Below are positions 46,289 to 58,231 of a stretch of DNA of 64,000 bases, one piece after another; position 1 is the first letter of the stretch; the number at the start of each line of letters is the position of its first letter. The stretch is from Pseudopithomyces maydicus (lineage: Eukaryota; Ascomycota; Dothideomycetes; Pleosporales; Didymosphaeriaceae). Below the pieces are notes generated by a model. The model saw only the letters and a program-made list of their open reading frames with translations, was not told the DNA's origin and ran no database searches. The stretch covers positions 558,001 through 622,000 of the forward strand of contig JANTUC010000001.1 of NCBI GenBank assembly GCA_026873275.1, in the 5' to 3' direction. The position numbers and the translations under genes were made by a program.

Positions 46289-47589
46289 ATGATTGCGCCT
46301 GCGACGTACATCCACTGGAATGCGCCAGGGGTGGAAAAGATTCAACCTGGAGAACGAGAGAGAATCCAAGCTGTTTCCGACCAATTTAACCGTTTCCAGA
46401 TGATGAACTTTAACGAGCATATGCATTGTCTTCGAGGTACACATCTAAAGACACAAGGCTGTGTGATAGGCAAATGGTAACTCCGTCTCCAAAAGCATCC
46501 AAGTCTAGACACTGCTAACAAATAGCCAATACACACAGTACTCTCCCGTGTCTCTGATTTTGGTTTTGGAACACTGAAGCCATTTTAGTTATCGTCCACG
46601 ATGATCTCGCACCTCATCTAGCTCAAGGAATGTTTGCCAAACCAGGAAATTATGATGTAATAATGCGCTACTCGTCGCTGACGCCAAAGCTCGTTCCAGA
46701 CAACATACCTGCGCCAAGAGGTATCGGAATGAAAATATTCGGCATTGAAGGCGAGAAACTCTGGGGAGAAGACAAGAAAACACAGGATTGGACATTTAAC
46801 AATTATCCAATCCTTGAGTTACGAGATCCACAAACGACGTACGATATTGCTGACTCGCTCGAGCGCAATTGGAATGACCTTGCAACATTTGCAGAAGAAC
46901 AGAAAAGGCGCCCAGATGCCGAGGTGGCGACACTTGGGAGTCAGCTACCAAAGCAGCACAGTAAGTTCAATGAACTCGGTTAGAAATAAGGCAAATCGAT
47001 GATTGACATCCTTTCAGTGGTCACTATGCCAGAATATTCTCAATCTGCCTACCGTTATGGTGACTATGTTGCCAAGTTTGGAGTTTTTCCACTTGGCGAA
47101 GAGCAGAAGAAACTCGAACGTGTGGAAATAAAAGACTCTGATCCGATTAACATAATTTCTCAAGAGTTGCGGAGCTTTCATATGAAGAACAAAGTTACGT
47201 ACTCGTTCTGTGCTCAGCTACTTCAGAACCTCAACGAACAGCCAGTGGACGATATTGGCATTGAATGGGACGCTACAAAATATCCTTTCGAGCGGGTTGC
47301 GACTTTGGAATTTCCGCCGCAGGATAGTTGGCTGCCTGAGTTCAGGGTGTGGTGGGATGATAGGATCACGGTGAACAGTTGGCATGGCCTCCAGGTGCAT
47401 CAGCCATTAGGCAGTACCAACCGAATGCGACGGGTGGTATATGCGGAAAGTAGGAAGCTGAGGCTCAAACTCAATGGCCACAAGGATTATGAGGAACCCG
47501 CAAGCTTAAAAGAGGTGCCGGTCCCTGTTCCGGCTCCTCAACTGTTCGTGCCATATCAGCATACATTGCAGACGACCGAAGTCTCTTGA
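46289..47589 (+). CDS. Heme-dependent catalase-like protein (possible broken first intron)
   Basis: Exon parts are 46289 to about 46436 or 46478, 46589-46960 and 47018-47589. The first block reads YIHWNAPGVEKIQPGERERI and FQMMNFNEHMHCLRGTHLKT, the second DDLAPHLAQGMFAKPGNYDV, MRYSSLTPKLVPDNIPAPRG and FNNYPILELRDPQTTYDIAD, the third MPEYSQSAYRYGDYVAKFGV. This is the small catalase-like (srpA-type) branch of the catalase superfamily in fungi. A donor at 46437 keeps the frame but deletes the conserved THLKTQGCVIGK segment. Keeping that segment and using the donor at 46479 leaves a one-base phase mismatch. Either one base is missing in the data or the gene is starting to decay. The protein would bind heme and act on peroxide. 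About 360 residues are expected. Confidence 0.68.
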
Positions 47590-48497
47590 TTCCTCGACTT
47601 GTTTTTAAGTAAATGTGTTTATAATTACATCAATAAAGGAAGACCAGCTGAACAGACATATGTTGGTACGTTGTTTACAAAAGATGCTACTCCAGGGCTC
47701 CAGCTCCAGCTGAATGCAGCTCACGTGTTATGTACCTCATTATTCAGAGTACGCTGCTAGCCGTTTTTCTTGCCATTTCGATTGACATTTTTGTCGAGCT
47801 CAATACGGAAAAGTTGCTTCAACCGTCACATACGTTCCTGAGCTCGATTTCCCGGTGAGGTGATCGGTTTGCTGCAGGTTGTCTGGCCGGCTCAGATTAA
47901 TCACGGCAACAATGGAATGGCACTTGGTACCGAATTCGATGTGGTCGCAAATAAGGCAATCTGAACGCTATTGTCAGTGGCGCGCGTATTCGCGGCTCGA
48001 ACCGCTCTTGGTGGAAACCTGAGGTCCGGTGCATGGCACGTGATCGATTGGTTCTTTTCTCTTACATCCGAGGTAGATGGCGCATCACCGCTTGTCTCTC
48101 CGGCATTGAATACATGCGGTTGATCCAAAAGCGGCAAAGCGGACCGTCAGCCAACGGCCAACGTTGAGAATTTTGAGGGTTTCTTGCTTGGTAGTTCGGT
48201 TCGCTAATACTGTCCATGCCCAATGCATCGATGATCTAGTCACTTCAGGAAGGAGACCTCGGAGTGGTATATTTTCCCGTCTGTACTCCGTCTGGGGTTG
48301 CTGTTCTTGGCTGTTCAACTTTCTTGGACACTATCCACCTTCCCCACAGTTTGTGGGACCTTGCATTGTACCCCTCACCATCGGCTTACTTACTCGTTTA
48401 CTATAGCTTCACGGCAACTATTATGAAATATAGGTGCGGCATCGCCGCCCCTCGCAAGGTGCCTGAAGCTTAGCTCAAAACTCAGGTAAATTTCGCA
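47590..48497. promoter_or_regulatory. Upstream region of the alpha-galactosidase gene
   Basis: This 908 bp has no supported gene. It should contain the promoter of the secreted alpha-galactosidase. I saw no unambiguous carbon-repression element and do not claim one. Confidence 0.4.
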
Positions 48498-51212
48498 ATG
48501 GGCGTCATTAGGGCGGTCCTCTTGTCGGCATTACTCGCCGCTGTGTCTCGAGGCCAAGAAGGTAAATCCAAACACGTCTTTCAAAGTGAAGAAGAACTTT
48601 CCGATTGACTGAGCGCAGTCATCTCTGCTGATGGAACCAATTTCACACTCGCCGGAGAAAACGTATCATACCTCTTCCATGTCGACGCAGACTCTGGCGA
48701 ATTAGTGTCTGATCATTTCGGAGCGCCCGTTGATGACTTTACGCCCCCGGCCTTTGTTCTGTCATGGGGCTGGCATGATAACTTAGCGAACGTGCGGAGA
48801 GAATTTCCAGACATTGGACGTAGTGATCCTCGACTACCTGCGATCCATATCCAACACACGGACGGTGACACAGTATCTGCTCTACTTTATCAATCGCACG
48901 AAATAACACCAGGTAAACCAGATCTTCCGGGTCTACCTGCCACGTACGGTAATAGCAGCGATGTCTCGACGCTGACAGTGCAACTACACGACAATGTGTC
49001 CGACGTCTCGGCCACACTTTATTACTCGATATTCCCCAAGTATAACGCTATTGCTAGAAGTTTCCGCATCACCAACAACGGATCGAGTGACATTGTGATT
49101 GATAGAGCGGCGAGCTTTAGTACTGATTTTCCAAACTCGGATCTGGACATAATAGAGATTCAAGGTGATTGGTCGCATGGTAAGTCTCCCCTAGATAGCA
49201 GGAGGAAAAGGCCGGTGTATGAAACATTTACTGAATATTTATTTGCGCAACAGAATTCAATCGAGTAAAAAGAAAGGTCGACTACGGTGAGACCACAATC
49301 CGTAGTAGTGAGGGCTATAGCTCGCACACTTCCAATCCTTTCGTTGCTTTAGTCTCTCCTAGCACCACCGAAAGCTCTGGTGAAGTTTGGGGGTTCAACT
49401 TGGTCTGGACTGGAAGTTTTGAAGCAACGGCCCAGAGATTCTCCAACGGATTTGTCCGTCTGCTGCTTGGGCTTAACTCCTTGCACACTAGTATCAAAGT
49501 TAAACCGGGGGATTCCTTCCAGTCACCCGAGGCGGTGGCTGTCTACTCAGCCGAAGGTATTAACGGCATGTCCCAGTCTTTCCACGACCTTTATCGAAAC
49601 CACTTATCGCGCTCAAAATTCACCCACCAAACACGACCTATCCTGCTGAATTCGTGGGAGGGCCTGGGTTTCAACATCAATGAAACATCACTGGTCAAGC
49701 TAGCTGGAGAGGCAGAGGAGCTCGGGATTCAACTTTTCGTAAATGATGACGGTTGGTTTGGTGTCGACTACCCACGTAACAACGACTCATTAGGTCTTGG
49801 AGACTGGACACCAAACCCTCAATATTTTCCAGATGGCCTTGGTCCATACGTCGAGCAGGTTAACAACTTCACTGTTCTTAATTCCTCTGAACCCCTTCAG
49901 TTTGGTATATGGGTCGAGCCAGAGATGGTCAACCCAAACAGTACCCTCTATCACGAGCACCCCGAATGGGTCTTGCACGCCAAGAACTATCCCAGATCTC
50001 TCACGAGAAATCAATTGGTTCTGAACGTAGGCTTGCCTGAAGTACAAGAGTTTATCATAGATACCGTTTCGGGTATCCTTGATTCTGCGAACATACAATA
50101 TGTCAAATGTAAGTCACAATTCTTTTTCATGTATTTATCATTTTTCCCTTCACGGGATATGCCACGTAAAATTACCCCTTCTGTTGCCAATGCTGACCTC
50201 GGGTTCACGATTAAGGGGACAATAACCGCGCGATGCATGAATTGTCCCAGCCGTCAGATTCGTATAACTATATTCTTGGTCTTTATCGTGTGATTGATAA
50301 TCTCACGACACGTTATCCGGATGTCCTATGGGAGGGCTGCGCATCCGGTGGGGGACGGTACGTGGATATTCACTAACATGTGGATGTGCCTTCTTGAGCG
50401 CAAGGATGAAATATTCGGTGCTAAGAGAGTCATAACACTGTCCGTTATCCCTACTATCAATTACCTATACTAACGTCGCACCTAAAAATACAGATTCGAC
50501 GCTGGATTGTTGCATTACTGGCCTCAACATTGGACATCGGACAATACTGATGCATCTGATCGCCTGACAATTCAATTGGGTACCTCTCTCGTATACCCAC
50601 CTTCTGCTATGGGGTGTCACATCTCTAAATCACCGAACGGGTTTAATCAGAGGAACATTAGCATTGAGTTTCGTGGACACGTGGCTATGCAGTGTGGATC
50701 GTTCGGACTTGAACTCAACCCAGAAGAGCTTACCGAACACGAAGCCGCGGCCATACCATCTATTATGGTACGTAGTGTTTGAACGTGATGTACTAAGTCT
50801 CTCAGCTGACATCATGTCCCAAAATTTTAGGCAGAAGCTAAGAAGGTCAACCCGATCGTCATCTCCGGTGGTACGCACGTTCCCAATACAAATTAGATGT
50901 GCCTCAGCTGACTTGACATGTCTGTATCTAGATTTCTACCGCCTAGCGCTACCGGACAATACACCTTGGCCCGCAACTCAATTCGTCTCCAAGGATGGCA
51001 GCGAGAGTGTTGTGTTCGCCTTTCAACAAAAATACAGTCTGAAACCTGCTGCGCCCCCTATTAGGCTGCAAGGACTCGATCCTAAGGCGAGATACTTCAG
51101 TGAGTTGGATAATGGCACATACACAGGTCGTTCATTGATGAACGGTGGAATCAATATCCAGTGGGACCGGGCAGATTATCAGAGTAAGTTGATCTGGTTC
51201 AAAAAGCAATAA
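48498..51212 (+). CDS. Secreted alpha-galactosidase, glycoside hydrolase family 36 (AglC-like)
   Basis: Seven exons, 48498-48561, 48619-49179, 49254-50108, 50216-50357, 50494-50767, 50831-50870 and 50932-51212, give 738 residues with consistent phases. A signal peptide ([20 protein letters not shown]) precedes the beta-sandwich domain. The catalytic barrel shows [23 protein letters not shown] and then IQYVKWDNNR, where Asp about 495 is the nucleophile. [14 protein letters not shown] follows, with Asp about 543 as acid/base. [20 protein letters not shown] and [13 protein letters not shown] complete the family pattern. The enzyme releases terminal alpha-1,6-galactose from raffinose-type oligosaccharides and galactomannan outside the cell. 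Both nucleophile and acid/base motifs are formed only after splicing, which supports the intron choices. Many NxS/T sites suggest glycosylation. Confidence 0.93.
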
Positions 51213-53273
51213 GTAGAATTTTTGGGAATAGCGTGTGTCTGAGAAATCGTTTGAATCTACAATTGTTGGTTCAACAATCCACTCTTTGCGTGTGAATACC
51301 AAAACTAGAGTTTCAGAGGACGAGGACTTGATTGCGATCAAAACCTTGCTCTTTAACAAATCGACTACGTAATTGGTGTCGAAGATGTTGATATTGATTG
51401 ATTTATCAAAGTTCTATGATATAAAATAACTCATAAGTAGTACGTACTAAAGGCAAGACTAGGTATAGATACTAGCTGAATAATGTACTCTGTTTGCTAA
51501 AGATCCAGTGCGTGTTGTAATACCAGATGTTCTTGATAACATGCAAGAATGGATAGTACCTATTTTTAATGCACAATTCTAGTCTGTTATCGGCTAACAG
51601 TCTCGAAAATGCCAGGAGTTTGATTTACCACCACGTAGTTGCCCTCGTCATTAGCATATTTCAGGAAGAATTGATAGAGGCGGGATTAATGTGCCTTATA
51701 CGTGTCAGCTGAATATTTTAGACTTGATCGAGAATGGCTTGAGGAAGAGGGGTCTATTGGGTGTAGCAATAGTATGCTAGATGACTGTGGAATGTCCAGA
51801 GCGGTCGTGTACGCATGTTTATTAGTCGATGGGCACCAGAAATGAGAGCTAGGAAAAGGACTATTATCCCACATTTAAGTGTTAAACTTTTCATTTGAAT
51901 AGAAAGCTTAAATAAATACATAGAAATAGATAAGGGATTAAGATATTAGGAATCGCTTAATATTAATCGCGGCGAAATTACTATCTTGAAATCTAACGTG
52001 ATATAATTCGCCACAAATAAATTTAACACAGAATCTTAAGATAATATATTCTCTATAGTATTCTATATAGGTGCTATATTACCGCCACAACACCTTTACA
52101 TAGTATAGTATAGTTTAGTATACTATAAATAAGGATTGAGAAAAAGTAATAGCACATAGTAGTATCTTCTCTAAGTTCTCTTTATACACTTATTAGGTCC
52201 TTCTTCACCCTTCTAGTATATTAATACTAGCTAAGCGGGTTTAAAGCAATTCTAAGGCAATTAGTTAAAAATTAAGTATCTCGAAACAACCTAAAAGCCA
52301 TTATATATCATAAAAATTTTGACGTCGCTTTGAAAGGTATTGAAATGAGAGATAGTATTAGGATTAACTCCTCCTATGTTTTTTCCTATCTATACAGCTC
52401 CTAATAAGCCAGATTCTTTTCACAGAATTAAAAATTATAGCGCCAGCCGGGACCTCAGCGGTGATATAGGCTAAAATTGGCCGAGGGGTACAAACCAAAT
52501 ATGAGTTTGATGTAATTAAATAGAGAGAATGGCATTCTTAGACAAAGCTACTACGTGTAATGTATACCCAGCAAGGCTTTGTGGCATAAAAACCAATACT
52601 CCAGATAGCACTTGACTAAGTGTAACAACAAACGCCACCGGAATATGCACTATCACTTCAAATAACTTACCCGCTGACCGGAAAACCCCCAAATGTTAAT
52701 TTGGATAGTTTATTTCAGCCGAAGTAATTAAGACATTTAACAAGCTCAGGGAAATATGATGGGAGACGTATTCATCTGAGATAGATTCCAGCAAACGAGA
52801 ACATGCTAGGCAACGGAATAGCGAACGAAGTAGCGAAGTTGATTGTGCAATCGCTATCCACTGCTTGGAACATAATCCCCCAAGTCTTAACTAAAGCCGC
52901 GACACCTTTCATTCGACAGATGATAAGAATGAATTGTAGCATTCCGGAAGCAGTAAACCACAGTAGACAACTGTCCAAACCCAACGTGCAACCTGGGTAA
53001 GGGATATTCAAGACCCTTCAATACATACAGGACGGTTGGCTCGGTCATCAAAAAGATATGTTTCGGCAAGATTGGTCACCGAGATCTTTCACACGTTGAT
53101 TGGGGCCTGACATCAGGACCTCTCCATGCTGGCTCACGTTAACTCATGGCTCGCTTAAGCTTGTTTGGCCACAAGTTGTGCTGGTTATTCATTGTTCACA
53201 TTATACGCCTGGGAAATCCGAAATCGAACCCGGAAAAGGCTTTGTATAACGTTACACTTTGCTTAATCATTTA
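51213..53273. other. Gene-free, partly AT-rich region
   Basis: This 2.06 kb has no gene that I can support. The central part (about 51880-52740) is strikingly rich in TA dinucleotides and simple AT words, unlike the rest of the window. The flanks are ordinary spacer for the alpha-galactosidase and the transcription factor 3' end. Confidence 0.55.
51880..52740. repeat. AT-rich repeat relic, probably RIP-degraded
   Basis: The composition shifts sharply here: TA, TAT and ATA words dominate, with words such as TATAGTATAGTATAGT and TATTAATACTAG, and there is no coding potential. In ascomycetes, repeat-induced point mutation turns C to T in duplicated DNA and leaves such islands. Short similar words (GGCGAAATT near 51972, AATTCGCCAC near 52007) could be remains of inverted repeats, but I cannot name an element or fix its ends. 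Confidence 0.5.
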
Positions 53274-54870
53274 TTACTGTTTAGAAAGCACCGTCCAGTG
53301 AGCGCTGAACATGGCTTCACTATTTGGGGAATCCAACCACAGCACCCTTTTGATACATTTGAAAACATCTTCCCATGTCTTCAAAGACAGTGAAGTCGTT
53401 AGAGTCTTGATTCGGCTAGAAAACCATTGGTAATCAGCTGTTCCGGCTGTACCGACTAAACCAATTGCTTGAAGCCACACGTCCAGCACATCGTAAGTAT
53501 GGAAGCTTGACTCGAGCTTATCAAGATTCGCAATGTATTGCGTCATGATGTCCTGAAGTATAGCACCGTGAGGATAATATGTTGGTCCTTGAATAGCAAA
53601 CATATATGAGACGATCGCATATCGAATGCTATCCGAATAAGGTGTTGAAGGGGCTGTTTGAGCACCTGGGGCGGGAGATAATAAACGATGAATGACGAAA
53701 CTGGCTAGATCGTGAAGATTACTCGGTGTCAACGGTACGCTGTTGGCTTGGTGAAATACGTGTCGCAGACGCAGAAAGACATTCATGGTGAGTATGTCGC
53801 AGCGGTCCTCATTAGGATACCATACTTCTTCGTTAGCAGTAAAGGAATTTAATTGCCATTCTGGTATGGGCGGGATGCCACTTCCCCTGCCAAAGTCATC
53901 TTGTACCTCAAATTGAGGCTGTTTCATGATGAGCATTGATACCCTAGCCTCTGGTGAGCTAAGAGACTCTCCAGTTGATCATGTATATTTCTTACCAGCT
54001 TACCATCCTCGCAGTGAGAGGACTTGTTTGCCGCACTGCGCCAATGCCGCCTCTCATATTGACGAGCTTTTTGACGCCATCTACATGCATTTCTCCGACT
54101 GCAATGTTACCCTTTCCATACTGCGGGGACTCATCAGAGTAGTTCCTCGTTTACAAGGGGTGAGTATTTATGAATAAGAACTTACTTCTATGGCAGCCAG
54201 TGTTATCACAGAATTCATGGTGCCATCTTGAATAGCTAGTGATGTATTCTCAACCTTTCGTCGTAAAAGGGCCACAGAATCGGCCATCAATAATTCCGAA
54301 GTCTGGAAGCCTTTTTGGGCCCACAGTTCCTCATCAAGACATGCTGTCTGAAGGGATATGTGAAACAGTGCGGGATCTCCTAATGCAAGCGGCCTATATC
54401 ATGAGAAGAAAATCAGTGCAAGCCTCGGGAATGTGAGATTTTATGCATTGTCTTACCACCAAGATACCAGGAATGGATTCGAGGTAGCACTGAGGTCTAA
54501 AGGGTAATACTGAAATGCGATTTTATTAAGAACTAAACTGTTCAGTCAAGTCCCGATAAATCTCACGATCACAAGTCTACGTACACGTATGAATGAGTCT
54601 CTGAGTGTGTGCTCGTGCAAGGCGGGTTGGCGGGTATGAATCGAACGGATCCAGCGAGCCAGGTCGATAATTGGTCAATGTACCGCCAGAACCCTCGGAT
54701 GATAAATTAATATTACGCTTCACAGCCTCTGGCAGCCATGTCAACGGTTCATTCGCGTACACGCATTCAGCCTTCCGCTTTTCGCAGCGTGAACATATTG
54801 GCATGCGCAAATCGCAGCCGAGTTTCGACTTGGCGCACGCTCCACACGACCGGCGTAGTGTCTGAGCCAT
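53274..54870 (-). CDS. Zn2Cys6 fungal transcription factor
   Basis: Five exons, 54585-54870, 54457-54532, 54186-54393, 53996-54120 and 53274-53943, give 454 residues. The binuclear zinc c6 domain is at residues 9-36 with spacing C9-x2-C12-x6-C19-x6-C26-x2-C29-x6-C36 (SCGACAKSKLGC, CSRCEKRKAEC). The fungal regulatory domain follows: RLIHTFLNKIAFQYYPLDLS, SNPFLVSWWPLALGDPALFH, SLQTACLDEELW and VKKLVNMRGGIGAV. Each short exon is needed to restore this well conserved run, typical of the Dothideomycete and Sordariomycete C6 factors that resemble sterol-uptake-type regulators in layout. It is nuclear and probably binds CGG half-sites. It lies beyond the AT-rich relic from the metabolic genes at 43-51 kb, so a local regulatory role is possible but unproven. 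Confidence 0.87.
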
Positions 54871-55705
54871 TTTGATACAGTATGCAACGCATGAAATACG
54901 TCTCTGGATGCGAAGTGTCAGGAGAGAGAACGACAATGGAAATGAATCGCGAGAAGCGCTGCCATGTCCGCAACAAAGCTTGGACAAGATGGGACTAGGC
55001 TTCCTTCGGAGGTTAAACCTCTATGGGACTAGAATCAAAAACAGTCATGGCTTTGGCCCATCCACATGTTGAAATTGTGTATATAGTGTGATAGCCTACA
55101 CACATAGCTGTCTGTCGCACGGGAAACATATGCCAGCGTTCATAGTAAAAAACATCAAATAGATTGTGGGAATAATCCCACAAGGTTTCCTTCAACTCAC
55201 CCAAACGTCTGAAATACACCCACATGTATCTCCATGTCTTTGCATGCGATCTGGGTATATAGCTTTGTAGCCTCTGCTGCTACCTTTTCGGAAAACCAAA
55301 CACAAACACCCCAACATCAACTTGGGCATTTGGTCGGAATCCGTATACAAGATTTGTTGCATAAGGTATGAGGCATGACCTGTACAGGTTCGAACGACGT
55401 TAATTGAAGACTATAGGTATGCCATGAGTTTCAAACATCACAGCAAAAGAAACGGGCAGAGTCACAAAGATGCCTCAAAACCATGTCGTTTTCATATTCT
55501 ACCAAGTTTGAAATCATCGGCCCAAAGGGTGCTAAAAGAACATATCATCCACGTAATAGAATAGTCTGCTGAACCCTTTCTGGCATCCGATGAAACACCT
55601 CTCGATCAAGATGCCACATGGAAGTTGGTTCAACCATTGCATATACCATGCGATGATTCTTCTAGTCGCATAAGAATATGAATTAATGTCCGAAGAAGAT
55701 TCGAT
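54871..55705. other. Intergenic spacer
   Basis: This 835 bp lies upstream of the transcription factor and downstream of the vWA gene. No feature is supported. Confidence 0.5.
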
Positions 55706-58231
55706 CTAGTAGCGACCACCCGGTGGAGGCGCACCATACTGAGGTTGACCTGGGTAGCCCCCTTGCTGAGGAGGGCGGTTTTGCTGAGGTGGCGCACCAT
55801 ACTGGCCTGGAACACGAGCGATATGTCAGTCAATGCAATAACATAAAGACAGATAAGGAGGAAACATTCCCCATGTCGTGTAGAATCAACTTTCGACAGG
55901 ACTCTGCAGTTTGCTATGATCGATTTACTCACCTTGAGGAGGGTAACCTCCCTGACCCTGGGCGTAGCCCTGAGGCGGTTGGCCATAACCTTGACCTTGT
56001 GGAGGATACTGTTGCGCTTGCGGGGGTTGGCCGTAGCCCTGTCCTGGAGGGGTTGGCCATAAGGAGCACCACCGGGGGCTCCGCCGTATCCAGGTCCACC
56101 AGCTGGTCGGTTGCTCTTCTGATCTTGGGCATCGTAGCTCGAGTCGATGGCGCCAAGGAGCAGTTTCAAGATCCACATATCGGGTGTAAGATCCACTGGG
56201 GGACTCGCACGCGACATCTCCTCCTGCTCGTTCTCGAAATCTTCAACGGATTAGAATGTTTATGAAACCAGCTCGATGCCGTGCTTACTTGATGTGCAAT
56301 CGATGAAACGATCAAGCTGAGGGTCTTCGTCAAGTCTCCCCAGGAACGCGCGCGCCGTTTGATCATTTCCGACCTGAGCAAACTGGAAGGCGATGCCACC
56401 AGGCGGTAGCGATTGCACAGCCTTGTTGATAACTTCGGTAACCTTGCCCTGTGGCTCGCCAGCCGGTTGGCCATCGGTGACGCAAATAATAAGTGCAGGC
56501 TTTCTAAATTGGCCCGCACGAGCCTTCTGGATGAGATCATCAATCACCTTCTTCTCCAAGCTGGTTCCCATGGGCGTGAGACCTTTGAACTGTACACCTC
56601 TCATCAGATTGTCAATTTGAGCTTCTTGTGCGATATGATCGCCAGCACCCGGGGGAAGATTGGTGTTCATGAAGCGGATATTGATGCCATCGGCGTCGAA
56701 GAGCGTTGCGGCGAAGGCAACTCGCTCCAGAATAAGGCGCAAGTCCTTGATACGTTCACCGTTCTCTTCGAAAGCCATCGAACCAGAGTCGTCTGTAGTA
56801 GTCAGGTGAGTGGTTTATTATCATAGGTTTGATGTCCTGAACTTACCGATGTATAGTATGATATCGTACAAAGCAAGCTTCACAACGTCATTTGCAAGTT
56901 CTTTGGGCAATTTCCATCGTGATATGACCTGGCTGATGAGTTGAGGAGCCTTCTGTGCAATTTGTTCCACGACGGGCGAGCCCGGGGGATAGAAAGACTG
57001 CAGGTTCTTTTCTGAAATGCATGACTGTAAGAGTTGGCGGTATGCAGCTGCGTCTCCGGGCGGCCCCTGTGAGGGAATCGTCAGGGGTAGTTTATTGGAT
57101 GTTTGGGTCGAGTTCGCTCACCTGTTGCGGCGGAGGGCCTCCATACTGGCCCCCTGGAGGAGGGGCACCGTACTGTTGTTGACCCGGCGGACCACCTTGC
57201 GGGTGCTGACCCTGTGTGTCATTCGTTAGCACGTATTCGGACACGGATATGCAAGCCCTGCATCATCGAGTAAAATTCCCACCCAACTAGCTGTATAGTT
57301 ATGGCCGAGCGAGCAGTTGGGGATCAGCAGCGCACAGGGTTTTACGGACATGAGGGGCTCCGTAGGGTGGCGCTGGTTGGCCATATTGATGTTGTCCGTA
57401 GGGAAGTTGCTGCTGCTGTTGGTACGGCTGCTGTTGGTACGGCTGCTGCTGGTACGGCTGCTGTGGATATGACTGCTGTTGATATTGGCCTGGTTGGCCG
57501 TAGGACTGCTGGTGTTGTTGGCCCGGGTAGGGCGATTGCGGTTGACCAGGCGGAGGGGGCGGAGGAGGCCTGTTGTAGGCCGACTGCGACGGAGGGTAGG
57601 GCGAATGTGGGGTGTAGGGCTGTTGGGCAGAGGCTGGAGGATAGGGCGGCGGGACAGAGGGGTTTCCTGGCGGCATGGGAGACTGATATCGATTGTCAGG
57701 CGGCGGGTAACTGAACGACTGCTGGCCGCGGTAATATGCCATGGCAGGCGCAAAGCAAAGCAAGGAGGCGAAGAGCCGCGGTGGTCGGGATCCGGATGGG
57801 AGGGGTCCAGATGAGAAGAAAGCAAGCGCAAAGAGCAACGAGGCAGGACCAGGTGGGCGGGCAGGTGGTGAAGGGCTGGCGACGACGATGGTGCGAGGCA
57901 ATGGAAATGGAAAAAGCGCTTACCTGTGGCGGGGGCGGGCCACCTGGGTAGGCCTGGTACGATTGCTGCCCAGGCTGAACGACTAACGGTTAACACGGCT
58001 CTTGTGCTTCACGGGGCAGTGGAGGGCAAGAAAAGACTAACATATCCTCCGGGTGCGCCTGGTGCTTGGCCGGCGGGCGGGTAGCCCCCGGGAGCGCCTC
58101 CCTGGGCTGCGGCGAGTTTGCTGGCAAGCTGTTGCGCGTGTTAGCAGCGAGGGCGATGACGTTGGTGCCTGGCCGAGGGGCAGCGCGGGGCAGCTGGGAC
58201 AGGTGCAGCAGCATGGACGACTTACACCCAT
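55706..58231 (-). CDS. von Willebrand factor A domain protein with Pro/Gln/Gly-rich ends, one-base frame break
   Basis: Nine exons: 58226-58231 (6 nt, MG), 58042-58128, 57924-57974, 57350-57721, 57122-57211, 56847-57066, 56289-56792, 55933-56240 and 55706-55806. About 579 residues result if one base is restored. The N-terminal 200 residues are low complexity (LASKLAAAQGG, QQPYQQ and GQYGGPPP repeats). A helical block (YRQLLQSCISEKNLQSFYPP) precedes the vWA domain at about residues 265-445. Its MIDAS is DDSGS (276-280), with TPMGTS and CVTDGQ. A GYGQPPQ-rich tail ends GAPPPGGRY. The G-run 56049-56052 needs one more base: before it the frame reads GGAPYGQP, after it GQGYGQPPQAQQ. By family these are soluble proteins of unknown function; the prion-like ends suggest assembly or condensates. 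The exon 4 acceptor is NAGNAG type, and its donor (GTCCGT) is weak. Confidence 0.82.

Noticed and set aside
52803..53000. 65-codon open frame next to the AT-rich island
   Set aside because: Both strands are open over the same stretch and nothing resembles a transposase or other known protein.
43520..54870. A secondary-metabolite gene cluster
   Set aside because: There is no polyketide synthase, peptide synthetase, terpene cyclase or prenyltransferase; oxidoreductases and one regulator alone are not enough.
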